A stretch of 64,000 bases of DNA from the NCBI RefSeq assembly GCF_013181195.1, contig NZ_SMZP01000001.1, positions 434,001-498,000 of the forward strand. The letters run 5' to 3'. Below are positions 36,660 through 46,035 of the stretch, piece by piece (position 1 is the first letter of the stretch; every line of letters starts with the position of its first letter). Source of the DNA: Caulobacter sp. RHG1. Lineage in GTDB: Bacteria > Pseudomonadota > Alphaproteobacteria > Caulobacterales > Caulobacteraceae. The notes beneath the pieces were generated by a model. The model saw only the letters and a program-made list of their open reading frames with translations, had not been told where the DNA came from and made no database searches. The position numbers were made by a program, and so were the translations under genes.

Positions 36660-39362
36660 TCAGAAGCGATAGGCCAGGTTGACGCGGAACATCCGCGGCA
36701 GGCCCGGCATGACCGAGACTTCCTTGTACACTTCGGCGGCGGGCGTGAAGTAGGTCTCGTTGAACAGGTTGTCGACGTTCACCGACAGGGTCATCTCCTT
36801 GACCTTCACGAAGGCCGCCAGCCTCGCCAGAGTGTATTCCGGCAGGCGCAGGCTGCTCTTCAGGATGCCGCCGGTCTCCGACACATAGGTCGCGCCGGCC
36901 GTGACGCCCGCGGTCGCCTCGCCCCCCATGACCTGGAACGGATCGGTCGTGTAGGTCCCGAACACGCTGAGCACGGTGTCGGGCATGGTGCGCACGACAT
37001 AGCCGTTGGTCAGTTCGGCGATCGAGCCGGCGTTGTTGACGGCGAAGGTGCCGCCATAGGCCAGGGCCGGGTTGGTAATGCCGAACTGCTCGGGGCGCAG
37101 CTCCAGATACTCCCCCTTGCCCTTGCCGGGCGCGTCGACCTTGGTCTCCTGCAGGGTCAGGGCCGTGGTGAAGCTGAGGTTGCTGGTCGCCAGCCAGTGG
37201 GCCTCGACCTCGAAGCCTTCCGAGGTGTTGCCGCTGACATTGCCCAGCACGTCGGTCGAACGCCGGAACTGCTCGTAATAGGCCGCGCTGCCGACCAGCG
37301 AGCCGTTCAGCAGCGAGAACTTGACGCCTGCTTCCTTCAGCTCCGAGGGCGAGATGAACAGCTGGTTCTGCACGGAGCCGACCGACACGCCGCCGGTCTG
37401 GGTCGATTCCAGCGAGCGCGGCTTGGCGTAGGTGACATACGGCGTCAGGCCCCACGGCGTCTCGTAGCGCGCCGAGAGCGACCAGGTGATGGCGTCGTCC
37501 TTGTTGGACACCCAGCGGTTCTTGGTCCCGAAGACGGTCTCGCCCTTGTTGATGGCGTTGACCTCGTAGCGGTCCCAGCGCAGGCCGGCCAAGATGCTGA
37601 ACCGGTCGAAGATCGTGATGTCGCTCATCCCGAAGACCGAGCGGCTGTTCCAGTTCATGTGATGACGCGAGTCCCACATCTCCAGGCCGCTGGCGGCGAC
37701 GCGGGGCGTGGCGATGCGGTCGCCGGCCGTGGAGCCGAACGACAGGTCGCGGCGGTTCAGGCCGATATAGCCCGACAGGAACGACTCGTACTGCTTGGCC
37801 TTGTGGTCGCGATAGCCGGCTCCGACGATGGTGTCGGCGCGGACATGGTCGCCGATCCGGGTCGGGAACTTGTAGGTCAGCCGACCCTCATAGGCCTTGG
37901 CATAGTAGTCGGCCGCGAAGCCGAAGCTGTTGAAGCGCTCGTTGTTGAACTCGTCGGCGAAGCCCGCGAGGGTCAGCACCGAACCGTTCGACATCTCCTT
38001 CTTCAGCGCGCCATAAGCGGTGAAGGTCTCGCTGTTGTTGTGGTCGGCCCTGTCGGCCATGACGTTGCGGCGGCTGAGCCTGGTCGTGCCGACGCCCTCG
38101 TCCAGCGCGAACTTGGCGTTGTTGCGGCCGCCATATTCCATGATCTGACGGATGTTCGAGGTGCCGCCCGAGGCGCCGAACGCCGCGTCGATCTCGCTGT
38201 ACTCGATCATGCCCGAACCGTTGAGATCCTTCAGATCGGTGTCGCGGCCGGTGATGTAGACGCCGTTGTCGATCAGGTTCTGGCTTACGCGGTTCCAGCC
38301 CGGCGACTGGATGCGGCCCGACTCCTTGAAGCGCATCAGGTTGACCTCGGTCGACCAGCCGCCGCCGAAGTCGCCCACATAGCTGGCCTGCAGGTTCCAG
38401 TGCTTGGGGTGGATGTTGCGGTAGTAGGAGTCGGAATCCTCGCGCTCGACATAGAACGCAAAGCCCCCGGCGCCGGTCGGCACGACCAGGTCGGCGGCAG
38501 CGTTGCGGCGGCCGTACGAGCCGACGGTCAGGTTCACCCCGCCGCCCAGTTCATCGGCATAGCGGGCATTGGCGCCGCGCGCCGACTTCGGGATGAAGTT
38601 CAGCAGGCCGCCGACCTTGCCCGGACCATAGATCGGCGAGGACGGACCGCGCAGCACCTCCACATAGGCCGCCGCGCCCAGGTTGGACGAGGCGCTGCCG
38701 CGGTTCTCGATGCGCTTGAAGCCCTGGAAATAGGTGTCGGCCAGGGTGCCGCGGACATTCAGATTGCCGGGAACGCCGAAAAAGCTGGCCGTGAAGGCGC
38801 CGGGAACGGCGGTCACCAGGTCGTCGACGTTCTGCATCCCATAGCGCGCGATGGTGTCGGCGCTGACCCGCGAGGCGGCGCGCGGGGTTTCCAGCAGCGA
38901 GCGATCCAGGCCCAGAAAGCCATCCGTGGCGCTCTTCTGCAGGCGGCTCAGCGGGTCGAAGCGGGCGGTGACGATGACGTCGTCGAACATCGCCGGCTCG
39001 GCGCGGACCTCACCCGGCATGATCACGAACACGCCGTTGGCGTCGCGGCGATAGGTCAGGTTCGAGCCTTCCAGCAGACGCGACAGCGCCTGGGCCACGG
39101 TCATCGAGCCGACCAGGGTCGAGGCGCGGCGATGCTCCAGCGACACCTCGGTCGCCAGGATCACGGTGTTGGTCTGCTCCGACAGCGCGATGACGGCGCG
39201 GTCCAGCGACTGGGCCTCGATCCGCACCTGGTGCGTCGCGGCGACGGCGGCGCGTGGCGCCGAGGCTTGAGCGGCGAGCGCGGGCGTCGCCGCGCAGGCC
39301 AGGACGAGAACGGCGGCGGACGCCGAGAAAGCGGCCCGCAGGCCCATACGGTGGCTGGTCAA
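36660..39362 (-). CDS. TonB-dependent receptor with STN domain (second cassette)
   Basis: This 900-residue outer-membrane receptor has a signal peptide (about 1-30), an STN domain (about 45-115, RIEAQSLDRAVIALSEQTNT), a plug domain (about 125-265, with AAYVEVLRGPSSPIYGPGKV) and a barrel ending NLAYRF. The TTG start at 39362 has AGGGG 6 bases upstream; an ATG at 39347 is possible. The plug and barrel resemble ferric-siderophore and organophosphate-type receptors. It is followed by a PhoD gene and preceded by FecR and sigma genes, so it is probably the transducer and transporter of this cassette. Confidence 0.92.
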   Translation of the reverse strand: MTSHRMGLRAAFSASAAVLVLACAATPALAAQASAPRAAVAATHQVRIEAQSLDRAVIALSEQTNTVILATEVSLEHRRASTLVGSMTVAQALSRLLEGSNLTYRRDANGVFVIMPGEVRAEPAMFDDVIVTARFDPLSRLQKSATDGFLGLDRSLLETPRAASRVSADTIARYGMQNVDDLVTAVPGAFTASFFGVPGNLNVRGTLADTYFQGFKRIENRGSASSNLGAAAYVEVLRGPSSPIYGPGKVGGLLNFIPKSARGANARYADELGGGVNLTVGSYGRRNAAADLVVPTGAGGFAFYVEREDSDSYYRNIHPKHWNLQASYVGDFGGGWSTEVNLMRFKESGRIQSPGWNRVSQNLIDNGVYITGRDTDLKDLNGSGMIEYSEIDAAFGASGGTSNIRQIMEYGGRNNAKFALDEGVGTTRLSRRNVMADRADHNNSETFTAYGALKKEMSNGSVLTLAGFADEFNNERFNSFGFAADYYAKAYEGRLTYKFPTRIGDHVRADTIVGAGYRDHKAKQYESFLSGYIGLNRRDLSFGSTAGDRIATPRVAASGLEMWDSRHHMNWNSRSVFGMSDITIFDRFSILAGLRWDRYEVNAINKGETVFGTKNRWVSNKDDAITWSLSARYETPWGLTPYVTYAKPRSLESTQTGGVSVGSVQNQLFISPSELKEAGVKFSLLNGSLVGSAAYYEQFRRSTDVLGNVSGNTSEGFEVEAHWLATSNLSFTTALTLQETKVDAPGKGKGEYLELRPEQFGITNPALAYGGTFAVNNAGSIAELTNGYVVRTMPDTVLSVFGTYTTDPFQVMGGEATAGVTAGATYVSETGGILKSSLRLPEYTLARLAAFVKVKEMTLSVNVDNLFNETYFTPAAEVYKEVSVMPGLPRMFRVNLAYRF

Positions 39363-39491
39363 CTCGATCCCCTAGACGATGACGTCCGTGGCCTCTGTGG
39401 CCCCGACAGCTTCAAACACCGCCTAGACGTCGCTCGCCCGCGCCCCTTCCAGCCGAGACGACGATTTCACTAAAACTTCAAAAGCCGGGGC

Positions 39492-40451
39492 TCAGTCGAC
39501 CACGTCGGGCTTGCCCGGGGACCGCTCCAGATGCGCGCCCATCTCCCGCGTCATGCTCTCCAGGGCCTGGGGAATCTGATCGACCGCGAAGCTGGCCGTC
39601 ACCCGCCGCCCATCCAGCGCCGGTCGTTCGACCACCACGCCCGGGGCGTAGTAGCGATTGAGCTCGACAACCACGTCGGAGAACGGCGCGTCGACAAAGA
39701 CCAGCCGCTGTCGCCGCCACGCCGCCGCGCTGGTCAGGTCGAAACGCGCGCGGCGCAGGTCGTGGCCCACCAGGGTCACCCGCTCGCCCGGACCGGCCAG
39801 CAGCACCTCCCGCGCGCCGCGGGCGCTGATCCGCACCTTGCCTTCGGTCACCAGAACCTGCGGTCCGGCCGGCGTGGCGCGGACTTCGAAGGCGGTGCCG
39901 ACCGCCTCGGCCTTCAAGCCTTCCAGATTGACCGTGAACACCCGCGCGGTGTCGTGGGCGACGTCGAAATAGGCGTCGCCCTCGGCCAGGGTCACCGTCC
40001 GCGCGCGATCGGTGATCAGGGTCTTCATCCGCGTCGCGCCGGCCAGGGAGACCCTCGAGCCGTCCTCCAGGGCCAGGTGGCGGATCTCACCGACCTCGGT
40101 GGCCAGGGCCCGGCCCGCGGTCAGGCGCTGGATCGCGAACGGCGCCAGGCAGACCACGGCCAGGCAGGCGGCGACGGCAGCCCAATGCGGAACGCTCCTC
40201 GCCTTCTGCCGGCGGGCGGGCGTCGCGATCGGCGGCGCGGCGGCCAGGTCCAGGCTCCTGGCGTTCAGCGACGGCGACCAGGCTAGTTGCGCCCACAGCG
40301 CCTCGCCTTCGGCATAGGCCGCCGCATGGTCCGGAGAGGCCGCCAGCCAGGCGTCCAGGGTCTTCTGCTGCTTGGCGTCGAAGTCGCCGCCGGCCTTCAG
40401 GGCCAGCCACTGCATGGCCTGTTCGGCGATATCCGTCTCGAGGGCCGTCAT
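39492..40451 (-). CDS. FecR-type anti-sigma regulator (second cassette)
   Basis: This 319-residue protein has an N-terminal DUF4880-type domain (EQAMQWLALKAGGDFDAKQQ), a membrane helix (about residues 90-108) and a FecR domain (EVGEIRHLALEDGSRVSLAG, EGDAYFDVAHDTARVFTV, AVGTAFEV, PFSDVVVELNRYYAPG). It is translationally coupled to the sigma gene through a 4-bp ATGA overlap, and the TBDR follows after 129 bp. Confidence 0.93.
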   Translation of the reverse strand: MTALETDIAEQAMQWLALKAGGDFDAKQQKTLDAWLAASPDHAAAYAEGEALWAQLAWSPSLNARSLDLAAAPPIATPARRQKARSVPHWAAVAACLAVVCLAPFAIQRLTAGRALATEVGEIRHLALEDGSRVSLAGATRMKTLITDRARTVTLAEGDAYFDVAHDTARVFTVNLEGLKAEAVGTAFEVRATPAGPQVLVTEGKVRISARGAREVLLAGPGERVTLVGHDLRRARFDLTSAAAWRRQRLVFVDAPFSDVVVELNRYYAPGVVVERPALDGRRVTASFAVDQIPQALESMTREMGAHLERSPGKPDVVD

Positions 40452-41011
40452 GCCGCCTCCGCCCCGACAGCCCGCAGACGCGTGCGCAGCTCGACCAGGG
40501 CGGCGGCGATCTTTCGGCTGATGTCGGCGGGGGAACGGTTGGTCATGCGGGAGATCTCGGCATAGGTCAGTCCATCGATCCGGCTCATCCGCAACAGCTC
40601 ACGGGCGTCCGGCGACAGGCTTTCGAGCGCCCGCTCCAGGGCCTGCTGTTGCTCCTGCTGCATCAGAACCTCTTCCGGGGTCAATTCCGGCGGCGTCAGA
40701 GACGGCGCTTGCGAGAAGGCCGCCCACCGGCGTTTCTGGCTGTTGGCGCGACGGATCGAGTCCCGCAGCGCGTTGCGGGCCATGACGAACAGGAATGCGC
40801 GCGGATCGGCGATCGCCTCGCGATCGTCCAGCCGGCAGAACTTCAAGAGCGCGCTCTGGATCGCATCGTCGACGCCGTCCTGGTCGGGGCCGAACCGGCG
40901 CGTCAAGGCCGTCCGGATCTCGACGCCATAGCGGCCGAGCCAGTAGTTCAGAGGTCGGCGCGCCGCCCCCGTCTCAGCCTCATGTTCGCCTTTGCCCGAC
41001 ACCGTCGCCAC
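40448..41011 (-). CDS. ECF sigma factor, FecI type (second cassette)
   Basis: This 187-residue protein has region 2 (VDDAIQSALLKFCR, AFLFVMARNALRDSIRRANS) and region 4 (LESLSPDARELLRMSRIDGL, LTYAEISRMTNRSPADISRK). The GTG at 41011 opens the frame, and a downstream start is possible. Its stop overlaps the FecR start by 4 bp. It directs transcription of this sigma/FecR/TBDR/PhoD cassette by analogy with FecI. Confidence 0.88.
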   Translation of the reverse strand: MATVSGKGEHEAETGAARRPLNYWLGRYGVEIRTALTRRFGPDQDGVDDAIQSALLKFCRLDDREAIADPRAFLFVMARNALRDSIRRANSQKRRWAAFSQAPSLTPPELTPEEVLMQQEQQQALERALESLSPDARELLRMSRIDGLTYAEISRMTNRSPADISRKIAAALVELRTRLRAVGAEAA

Positions 41012-41082
41012 CAGATCCGAAAGCCGGCGCGTTAGCGGCTTCGTGTGACGTTCGTTTGAACCGGTGGGGCCTCAAGCCCCCG

Positions 41083-42363
41083 CTAGCGCGTCAGGACCAG
41101 TCCGCCCTTCATCACCAGAACAGGCCGCTCCAGGACCGTGACATCGGCCAGCGGATCGCCGTCGACGGCCACCAAGTCGGCTGCGAAGCCCGGCGACAGG
41201 CGGCCGATCTCCTTGTCCAGGCGGAAGTGCTCGGCGGCGTTGACCGTGGCGGTGCGGATGGCCTCTAGCGGCGTCAGGCCCGACTGGACCAGCAGGGCGA
41301 ACTCGCGGGCGTTCTCGCCGTGCGGCGACACCCCGGTGTCGGTGCCGAAGGCGATGCGCACCCCGGCCCTGTGGGCGCGGCGGACGATGGCCTTCATGTC
41401 GTGGCCGGACGAGCGCGACTTGGCCCGCTGGTTGTCGGTCATGCCGGAATCAGCCTTCTCGGCCTGGCGCGCCACATAGTCGCCGACCAGCAGGGTGGGG
41501 ATGAACCAGGCCTTGGTCTGCACGAACAGGCGCACGGACTCGTCGTTCTGGAACGTGCCGTGCTCGACGCTGTCGCCGCCGGCCGCCAGGAAGCTGTTGA
41601 TGCCGTCCGTGCCATGGGCGTGGCCGGTGACGGTGCGGTTCATGAAGTGCGCCGTCTCGACGATGGCTTCCAGCTCGCCCTTCGAGAAGTGCTGGCCCAA
41701 GCCGGTATTGGCGTCGGAGGTCACCCCGCCCGTGGCGGTGATCTTGATGATGTCGGCGCCGGCCTGGATGCGCTCGCGCACGGCGCGGCGGCAGTCGTCG
41801 GGACCCGAGCAGACCCCGCCCGAGCGCATGTGCGGGATCAGGTCAGACTTGACGCCGTTGACGTCGCCATGACCGCCGTGCGGCGAGATCATTCCGGCCG
41901 AGGCCACGATGCGCGGCCCGCTGACCTGGCCCGAGGCGATGCCGTTGCGCAGGGCCACGATCGCGTCGCTGGGCGCGCCCAGGTCGGCCACGGTGGTGAA
42001 GCCCGCCTCCAGCGTCTTCTTCGCATTGGCCGCGCCCTGGATCGCGGCGGCGGAGTCGCTGCGGGCGAACTTGTTGTAGCGGCTGTCGGGTCCCGGTTGG
42101 TTGGTCAGGTGGACGTGGCTGTCGATAAGGCCCGGCAGCACGAACCGCTGGCGCAGATCGACCACCCTGCCCTCGCCCACGAAGCCGTCACGGATCTCGA
42201 CCACGCGACCGTCCTCGACGACCAGGGTCTGGTTGCTGGCGACCTTTCCCGTGGCCGGATCGGCCAGCAGCTTGCCGGCATGGACATAGGTCCGCTCGGC
42301 CGCGTTGGCGCCGCCGAAGGCGACCAGCGCCAGGGCGACAAGGCTGACGGCGCGCGCGATCAT
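41083..42363 (-). CDS. Exported amidohydrolase (imidazolonepropionase/prolidase-like)
   Basis: This 426-residue metal-dependent hydrolase has a signal peptide (about 1-21), HVH in GLIDSHVHLTNQ, the metal-bridging Lys segment ADIIKITATGGV, HAHG and later His/Asp sites (DSVEHGTF, AFGTDTGVSPHG). It belongs to the COG1228 amidohydrolases, which include Xaa-Arg/Xaa-Lys and Xaa-Pro dipeptidases. Its start overlaps the S10 carboxypeptidase stop by 4 bp, so it probably acts downstream in peptide breakdown. Confidence 0.88.
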   Translation of the reverse strand: MIARAVSLVALALVAFGGANAAERTYVHAGKLLADPATGKVASNQTLVVEDGRVVEIRDGFVGEGRVVDLRQRFVLPGLIDSHVHLTNQPGPDSRYNKFARSDSAAAIQGAANAKKTLEAGFTTVADLGAPSDAIVALRNGIASGQVSGPRIVASAGMISPHGGHGDVNGVKSDLIPHMRSGGVCSGPDDCRRAVRERIQAGADIIKITATGGVTSDANTGLGQHFSKGELEAIVETAHFMNRTVTGHAHGTDGINSFLAAGGDSVEHGTFQNDESVRLFVQTKAWFIPTLLVGDYVARQAEKADSGMTDNQRAKSRSSGHDMKAIVRRAHRAGVRIAFGTDTGVSPHGENAREFALLVQSGLTPLEAIRTATVNAAEHFRLDKEIGRLSPGFAADLVAVDGDPLADVTVLERPVLVMKGGLVLTR

Positions 42364-43892
42364 CGGGCGGCCGCCTGGTCGTAGAAGCTGACCAGCTCGC
42401 GGCGCATGGCCACAAGGCCCGGCTGGTCCAGATAGGGCATGTGGCCGCCGGGCAGGTAGCGCTCGGTGATGTTGGCCGCCAGGGCCGGCGGCAGGTTCAT
42501 GTGCGCCAGGTCCCACTCGGTGGCGAAGAACGGCGTGGTCAGGTCGTAATAGCCGCTCAGCGACAGCACCTTCAGATGCGGGTTGGCGCGCATGGCCACG
42601 GCTAGGTCGACGGTGGTGTTGGCCCCCGAATACTGGAACGGCGCGCCGCCGGGCGGCTGGTGGCTCCAGGTCCAGCGGTCCATCATCGCCCCGTCAACGA
42701 CGATGTAGTCCATCTCCGGCGCATATTTCAGCGTCCCGGCCACGTGACGGTTGAAGCCGGAGACATAGGCCGCGCCGATGCCGCCGGCCGGGTCGGCCCC
42801 CGCTCGCTCCTGCACCCCGTCGGCCGGCGTACCAGTGAAGCGGGTGTCGGACGAGCCCAGGATCTTGCCCTGGTCGCGCAGCAGCTCGGCGGTGAAGCGC
42901 GGCGACAGCACCCGCAGGTTGGCGCGGTCCCAGTATTGAGCCGAGACGCCGGTCAGGGCCTCCAGCCGCTGGGCGACCGCCGCACGCTCGGGAGCCGGCA
43001 GCTTGTGGCCCTTGGATAGCGCCGCCGCATAAGGGCCGAGGGCGAATTCGCGGGCCTGCTGGACGTGGGCCTCCAGCCCTTCGCCGCGCGGCACGCGCTG
43101 GTGGTACCAGGCCGAGGCGGCATAGGTCGGGATCAGGTTGACCGGCTCGCGGTCCAGGCCCGAGGCGTGCTGGCCAAAGTTCAGGATCGACGACATCAGC
43201 ACGACGCCGTTCAGGTTGATGTTCGACGCCGCCAGCTTGTGGGCGAGCACCGCCGAGCGCGGGGATCCATAGGACTCGCCCAGCACGTACTTGGGCGCAT
43301 CCCAGCGGCCATTCTCGCCGACATAGCGCTTGATCGCCTGGGCGAACGCGGCGGCGTCCTTGTCGATGCCGTAGAATTCCTTGGCCATGTCGGGCGAGGC
43401 CAGGCGCGAATAGCCGGTGCCGATGGCGTCCAGGAACACGAGGTCGGTGCGGTCCAGGATCGACTGGTCGTTCTCGACGAGCGGGTTGCCCGACGGCCGG
43501 GTCGGGGCCGGGCTGTCGGTGCGGGCATAGACCGGCGACAGGCCGCCCATGTGCAGCCACACCGTCGAGGAGCCCGGGCCGCCGTTATAGACGAAGGTCA
43601 CCGGCCGTTCGGGCGCGCCCGGCGCGCGGTCGGCGACATAGGCGACGTAGAACATGTAAGCCGCGGGCGTGTTGTCGCCGCTGGTCAGGGTCAGGCGGCC
43701 GGCCTTGGCGGTGTAGGCGACCTTCTTGCCCTCGATGGTCACGGCGCCGCGTGTGACACTGACAGGACCGGCGGCGCTGGTCGAAGCCGCGGCGGGCGGC
43801 TTGGCCGGCGGGGCGTCGGCGGCCTGAGCGGCGGTCGACAGGGCCAGGACGCTGGCCGCGACAGCAGCCAGACGGAACTTACGGCGGGTCAT
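42360..43892 (-). CDS. Exported serine carboxypeptidase-like protein (S10 family)
   Basis: This 510-residue protein has a signal peptide (about 1-24) and a large alpha/beta-hydrolase domain. The oxyanion region is VTFVYNGGPGSSTVWLHMG and the nucleophile is Ser207 in LGESYGS. A late Asp (DLTTPFFATEWDL) and His (LPGGHMPYL) complete the triad pattern. It is probably periplasmic and releases C-terminal residues from peptides. It is coupled by 4-bp overlaps to the S9 peptidase upstream and the amidohydrolase downstream. Confidence 0.9.
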   Translation of the reverse strand: MTRRKFRLAAVAASVLALSTAAQAADAPPAKPPAAASTSAAGPVSVTRGAVTIEGKKVAYTAKAGRLTLTSGDNTPAAYMFYVAYVADRAPGAPERPVTFVYNGGPGSSTVWLHMGGLSPVYARTDSPAPTRPSGNPLVENDQSILDRTDLVFLDAIGTGYSRLASPDMAKEFYGIDKDAAAFAQAIKRYVGENGRWDAPKYVLGESYGSPRSAVLAHKLAASNINLNGVVLMSSILNFGQHASGLDREPVNLIPTYAASAWYHQRVPRGEGLEAHVQQAREFALGPYAAALSKGHKLPAPERAAVAQRLEALTGVSAQYWDRANLRVLSPRFTAELLRDQGKILGSSDTRFTGTPADGVQERAGADPAGGIGAAYVSGFNRHVAGTLKYAPEMDYIVVDGAMMDRWTWSHQPPGGAPFQYSGANTTVDLAVAMRANPHLKVLSLSGYYDLTTPFFATEWDLAHMNLPPALAANITERYLPGGHMPYLDQPGLVAMRRELVSFYDQAAAR

Positions 43893-45967
43893 GGCTTGGC
43901 GGCTCCTTGCTGGGTGCGCGCCGGATCGTGGGCGCGGAACCAGCCGATGATGTTGTCGGTCTTGGCGATGAACTGGGTGGGCCTCGCGCCGATGTTGTGG
44001 CCCGAGCCCGGGATGCGGGCCAGGGCGCTGTCGACGCCGCGCAGCTTCAGGGCGGTGTAGAATTGCTCGGCCTCGGCCGGCGGCGTGCGCCAGTCCTCCT
44101 CGCCGACCATGACCATGGTGGGCGTCTTGACGTGGCCGGCGCGCGACAGCGGCGACAGCTTCCAGAAGAGCTCGAGGTCGTCCCACGGCATGGCGCGGAT
44201 CTGGTGGCGGGCGACATGGGCGGCGGTGTCGCCGGCCAGCATGGTGCTGACCCAGTTGATCACCGGATTGACCACCACGGCGGCGGCGAAGCGATCGGTG
44301 TTGCCGACGATCCAGGCCGTCATCGCCCCGCCGGCTGAACCGCCGGTGACGAACAGGCGCTGGGGATCGGCGACCTCGACCGCCACGGCGGCGTCGACCA
44401 CGCTCATCAGGTCGGCCAGGTCATCCTTGCCGGGATAGGTGCGGTCGATGGTCAGGGCGAAAGCCTCGCCATAGCCCAGCGAGCCGCGCTGGTTGGCGAA
44501 CAGCACCACGAAGCCCTCGGCGGCGAAGCGCTGCAGCTCGGCGGCGAAGGTCGGGCCGTACATGATCGCCGGCCCGCCGTGGATCTCCAGGATGGTCGGA
44601 TAGCGCTTGCCGGGCTGGTAGTCGGGCGGCAGCAGCATCCAGGCGTCGATCGCCCGGCCGTCGGCGCTGCTCTTCACCGGCAACTTGCGGACCTGGCCCA
44701 TGGCCACCCCGCCCAGGGCGTCCTGGTTCAGGTCGGTCAGCCGCTTGGCCGCCGCGCCCGAGGTCATCAGGGCGATGTCGGACGGCCGATCGGGGCGGCC
44801 CTGCGTGTAGGCGATCGACAGGCCGCCGTCCTTGCGCCTGGCCAGGCTGTAGGAGCCGCCGACATAGGGCCGGCCGCCCGCGCCTTCGTTGAGGTCGCTG
44901 GCCAGGGTGGTGATCTTGCCGTCCAGCGTGATCCGCAGCAGTTCGATGCGGCCCTCCGACATCGCCGTGGCCAGGATCGCCGCGCCGTCAGGCGTGAAGG
45001 TGGGCGAGGACAGCGAGCGGTCCAGCCCGGCGGTCAGGCTGCGCGCGCCCGAGCCGTCGGCGTTCATCACGTAGAGCTGGTTGGTCTGCCACGAAACCTT
45101 GCGGTCGTCATAGCCGACATAGGCGATGCGGCGGCCGTCCGGCGACACGGCCGGCTGGGCGTCGGGCCCCTTGCGCGTGGTCAGGGCCACAGCCTCGCCG
45201 CTGGCGAGATCGATGCGGAAGAGATCACTCTCGCGCGGATCCAGATCGGCGTCGGGATTGGCGTTGGCGCTGGCGACCAGAGCCCCCTGCCCCAGCCAGG
45301 CGATGTCGCCGTAGCTGACGGCCCCTTGGGTGACCTGGCGTTCGGTCCCGCCCTCGACGGGCAGGACGAAGACCTGGGTCGCGCCGGGCTTCAGGAACCC
45401 CGCGCCATCGGCGTGGACGTCCAGCCGGTCATAGATCTTGGCCGGCGGCCCCCACTCGGCGCCCGGCGGCGGGGCCGGCGGGGTCGCGAAGCTGGGCGGC
45501 TTGGCGTCGACGAAGCGCAGATAGGCGATGCTGGCGCCGTCGGGCGACCAGATCGCGCCGCGCGCGCCGCCGCCCAGCTTGCCCAGCGACCAGTCGGCGC
45601 GGGTGGCCAGGTCGAGCACGCGCAGCTCGGGTCCGGCGCTGTAGAGCAGCCGCTGGCCGTCGGGCGACCAGCGTGGGGCCGAGGCCGAGGCGGCGCCGGC
45701 GACCAGGGCCCGCTGCTCGCCGGTCTTGGCGTCGATCACCCAGATCGACGAGCGATAGCGGTCGGTCATGACGTCGGCCGCGCGGCGGACATAGGCGATC
45801 TGCGCCCCGTCCGGCGAGAGCTGCGGATCGTGCGCGCTCTCCAGCTTGAAGACGTCCATAGCCGCAAATTTGGCGGAGGGAATTTGAGCGAAGGCGGCCG
45901 GCGCAGCGGCCAAGGTCAGAGCAGCCAGGGCCGCGCCGAGGCGCAGACGGCGATGCGGGCGGTCCAT
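43889..45967 (-). CDS. S9 family serine peptidase (prolyl oligopeptidase / acylaminoacyl type)
   Basis: This 692-residue protein has a signal peptide (about 1-28), a seven-bladed beta-propeller (PD40-like repeats such as RWSPDGQRLLYS, VSPDGRRIAYVG and FTPDGAAILATA) and a C-terminal catalytic domain. The triad is Ser544 in TGGSAGGAM, Asp625 in GEEDWRTP and His657 in GSGHNIG. It is probably a periplasmic oligopeptidase. It is coupled by ATGA overlap to the S10 gene. Confidence 0.92.
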   Translation of the reverse strand: MDRPHRRLRLGAALAALTLAAAPAAFAQIPSAKFAAMDVFKLESAHDPQLSPDGAQIAYVRRAADVMTDRYRSSIWVIDAKTGEQRALVAGAASASAPRWSPDGQRLLYSAGPELRVLDLATRADWSLGKLGGGARGAIWSPDGASIAYLRFVDAKPPSFATPPAPPPGAEWGPPAKIYDRLDVHADGAGFLKPGATQVFVLPVEGGTERQVTQGAVSYGDIAWLGQGALVASANANPDADLDPRESDLFRIDLASGEAVALTTRKGPDAQPAVSPDGRRIAYVGYDDRKVSWQTNQLYVMNADGSGARSLTAGLDRSLSSPTFTPDGAAILATAMSEGRIELLRITLDGKITTLASDLNEGAGGRPYVGGSYSLARRKDGGLSIAYTQGRPDRPSDIALMTSGAAAKRLTDLNQDALGGVAMGQVRKLPVKSSADGRAIDAWMLLPPDYQPGKRYPTILEIHGGPAIMYGPTFAAELQRFAAEGFVVLFANQRGSLGYGEAFALTIDRTYPGKDDLADLMSVVDAAVAVEVADPQRLFVTGGSAGGAMTAWIVGNTDRFAAAVVVNPVINWVSTMLAGDTAAHVARHQIRAMPWDDLELFWKLSPLSRAGHVKTPTMVMVGEEDWRTPPAEAEQFYTALKLRGVDSALARIPGSGHNIGARPTQFIAKTDNIIGWFRAHDPARTQQGAAKP

Positions 45968-46035
45968 CTCGGCTCCCGATATGACTTTGAAAAAGAAGCG
46001 GGCCCGACCAGTGGCCGGGCCCGCGGAAGATCCGC

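Noticed and set aside
36604..37677. Upstream in-frame extension of the PhoD-type gene into the TBDR
   Set aside because: The Tat signal at 36603 fixes the start, and the extension overlaps the TBDR coding region in another frame.
37197..39473. 758-residue plus-strand ORF opposite the second signalling TBDR
   Set aside because: Antisense shadow; the minus strand encodes a complete STN-TBDR with signal peptide and barrel.
43889..45967. S9 peptidase as a lasso-peptide isopeptidase
   Set aside because: Size and TBDR linkage are reminiscent, but there is no lasso precursor or maturation gene in the window, and the S10 and amidohydrolase partners fit general peptide degradation better.
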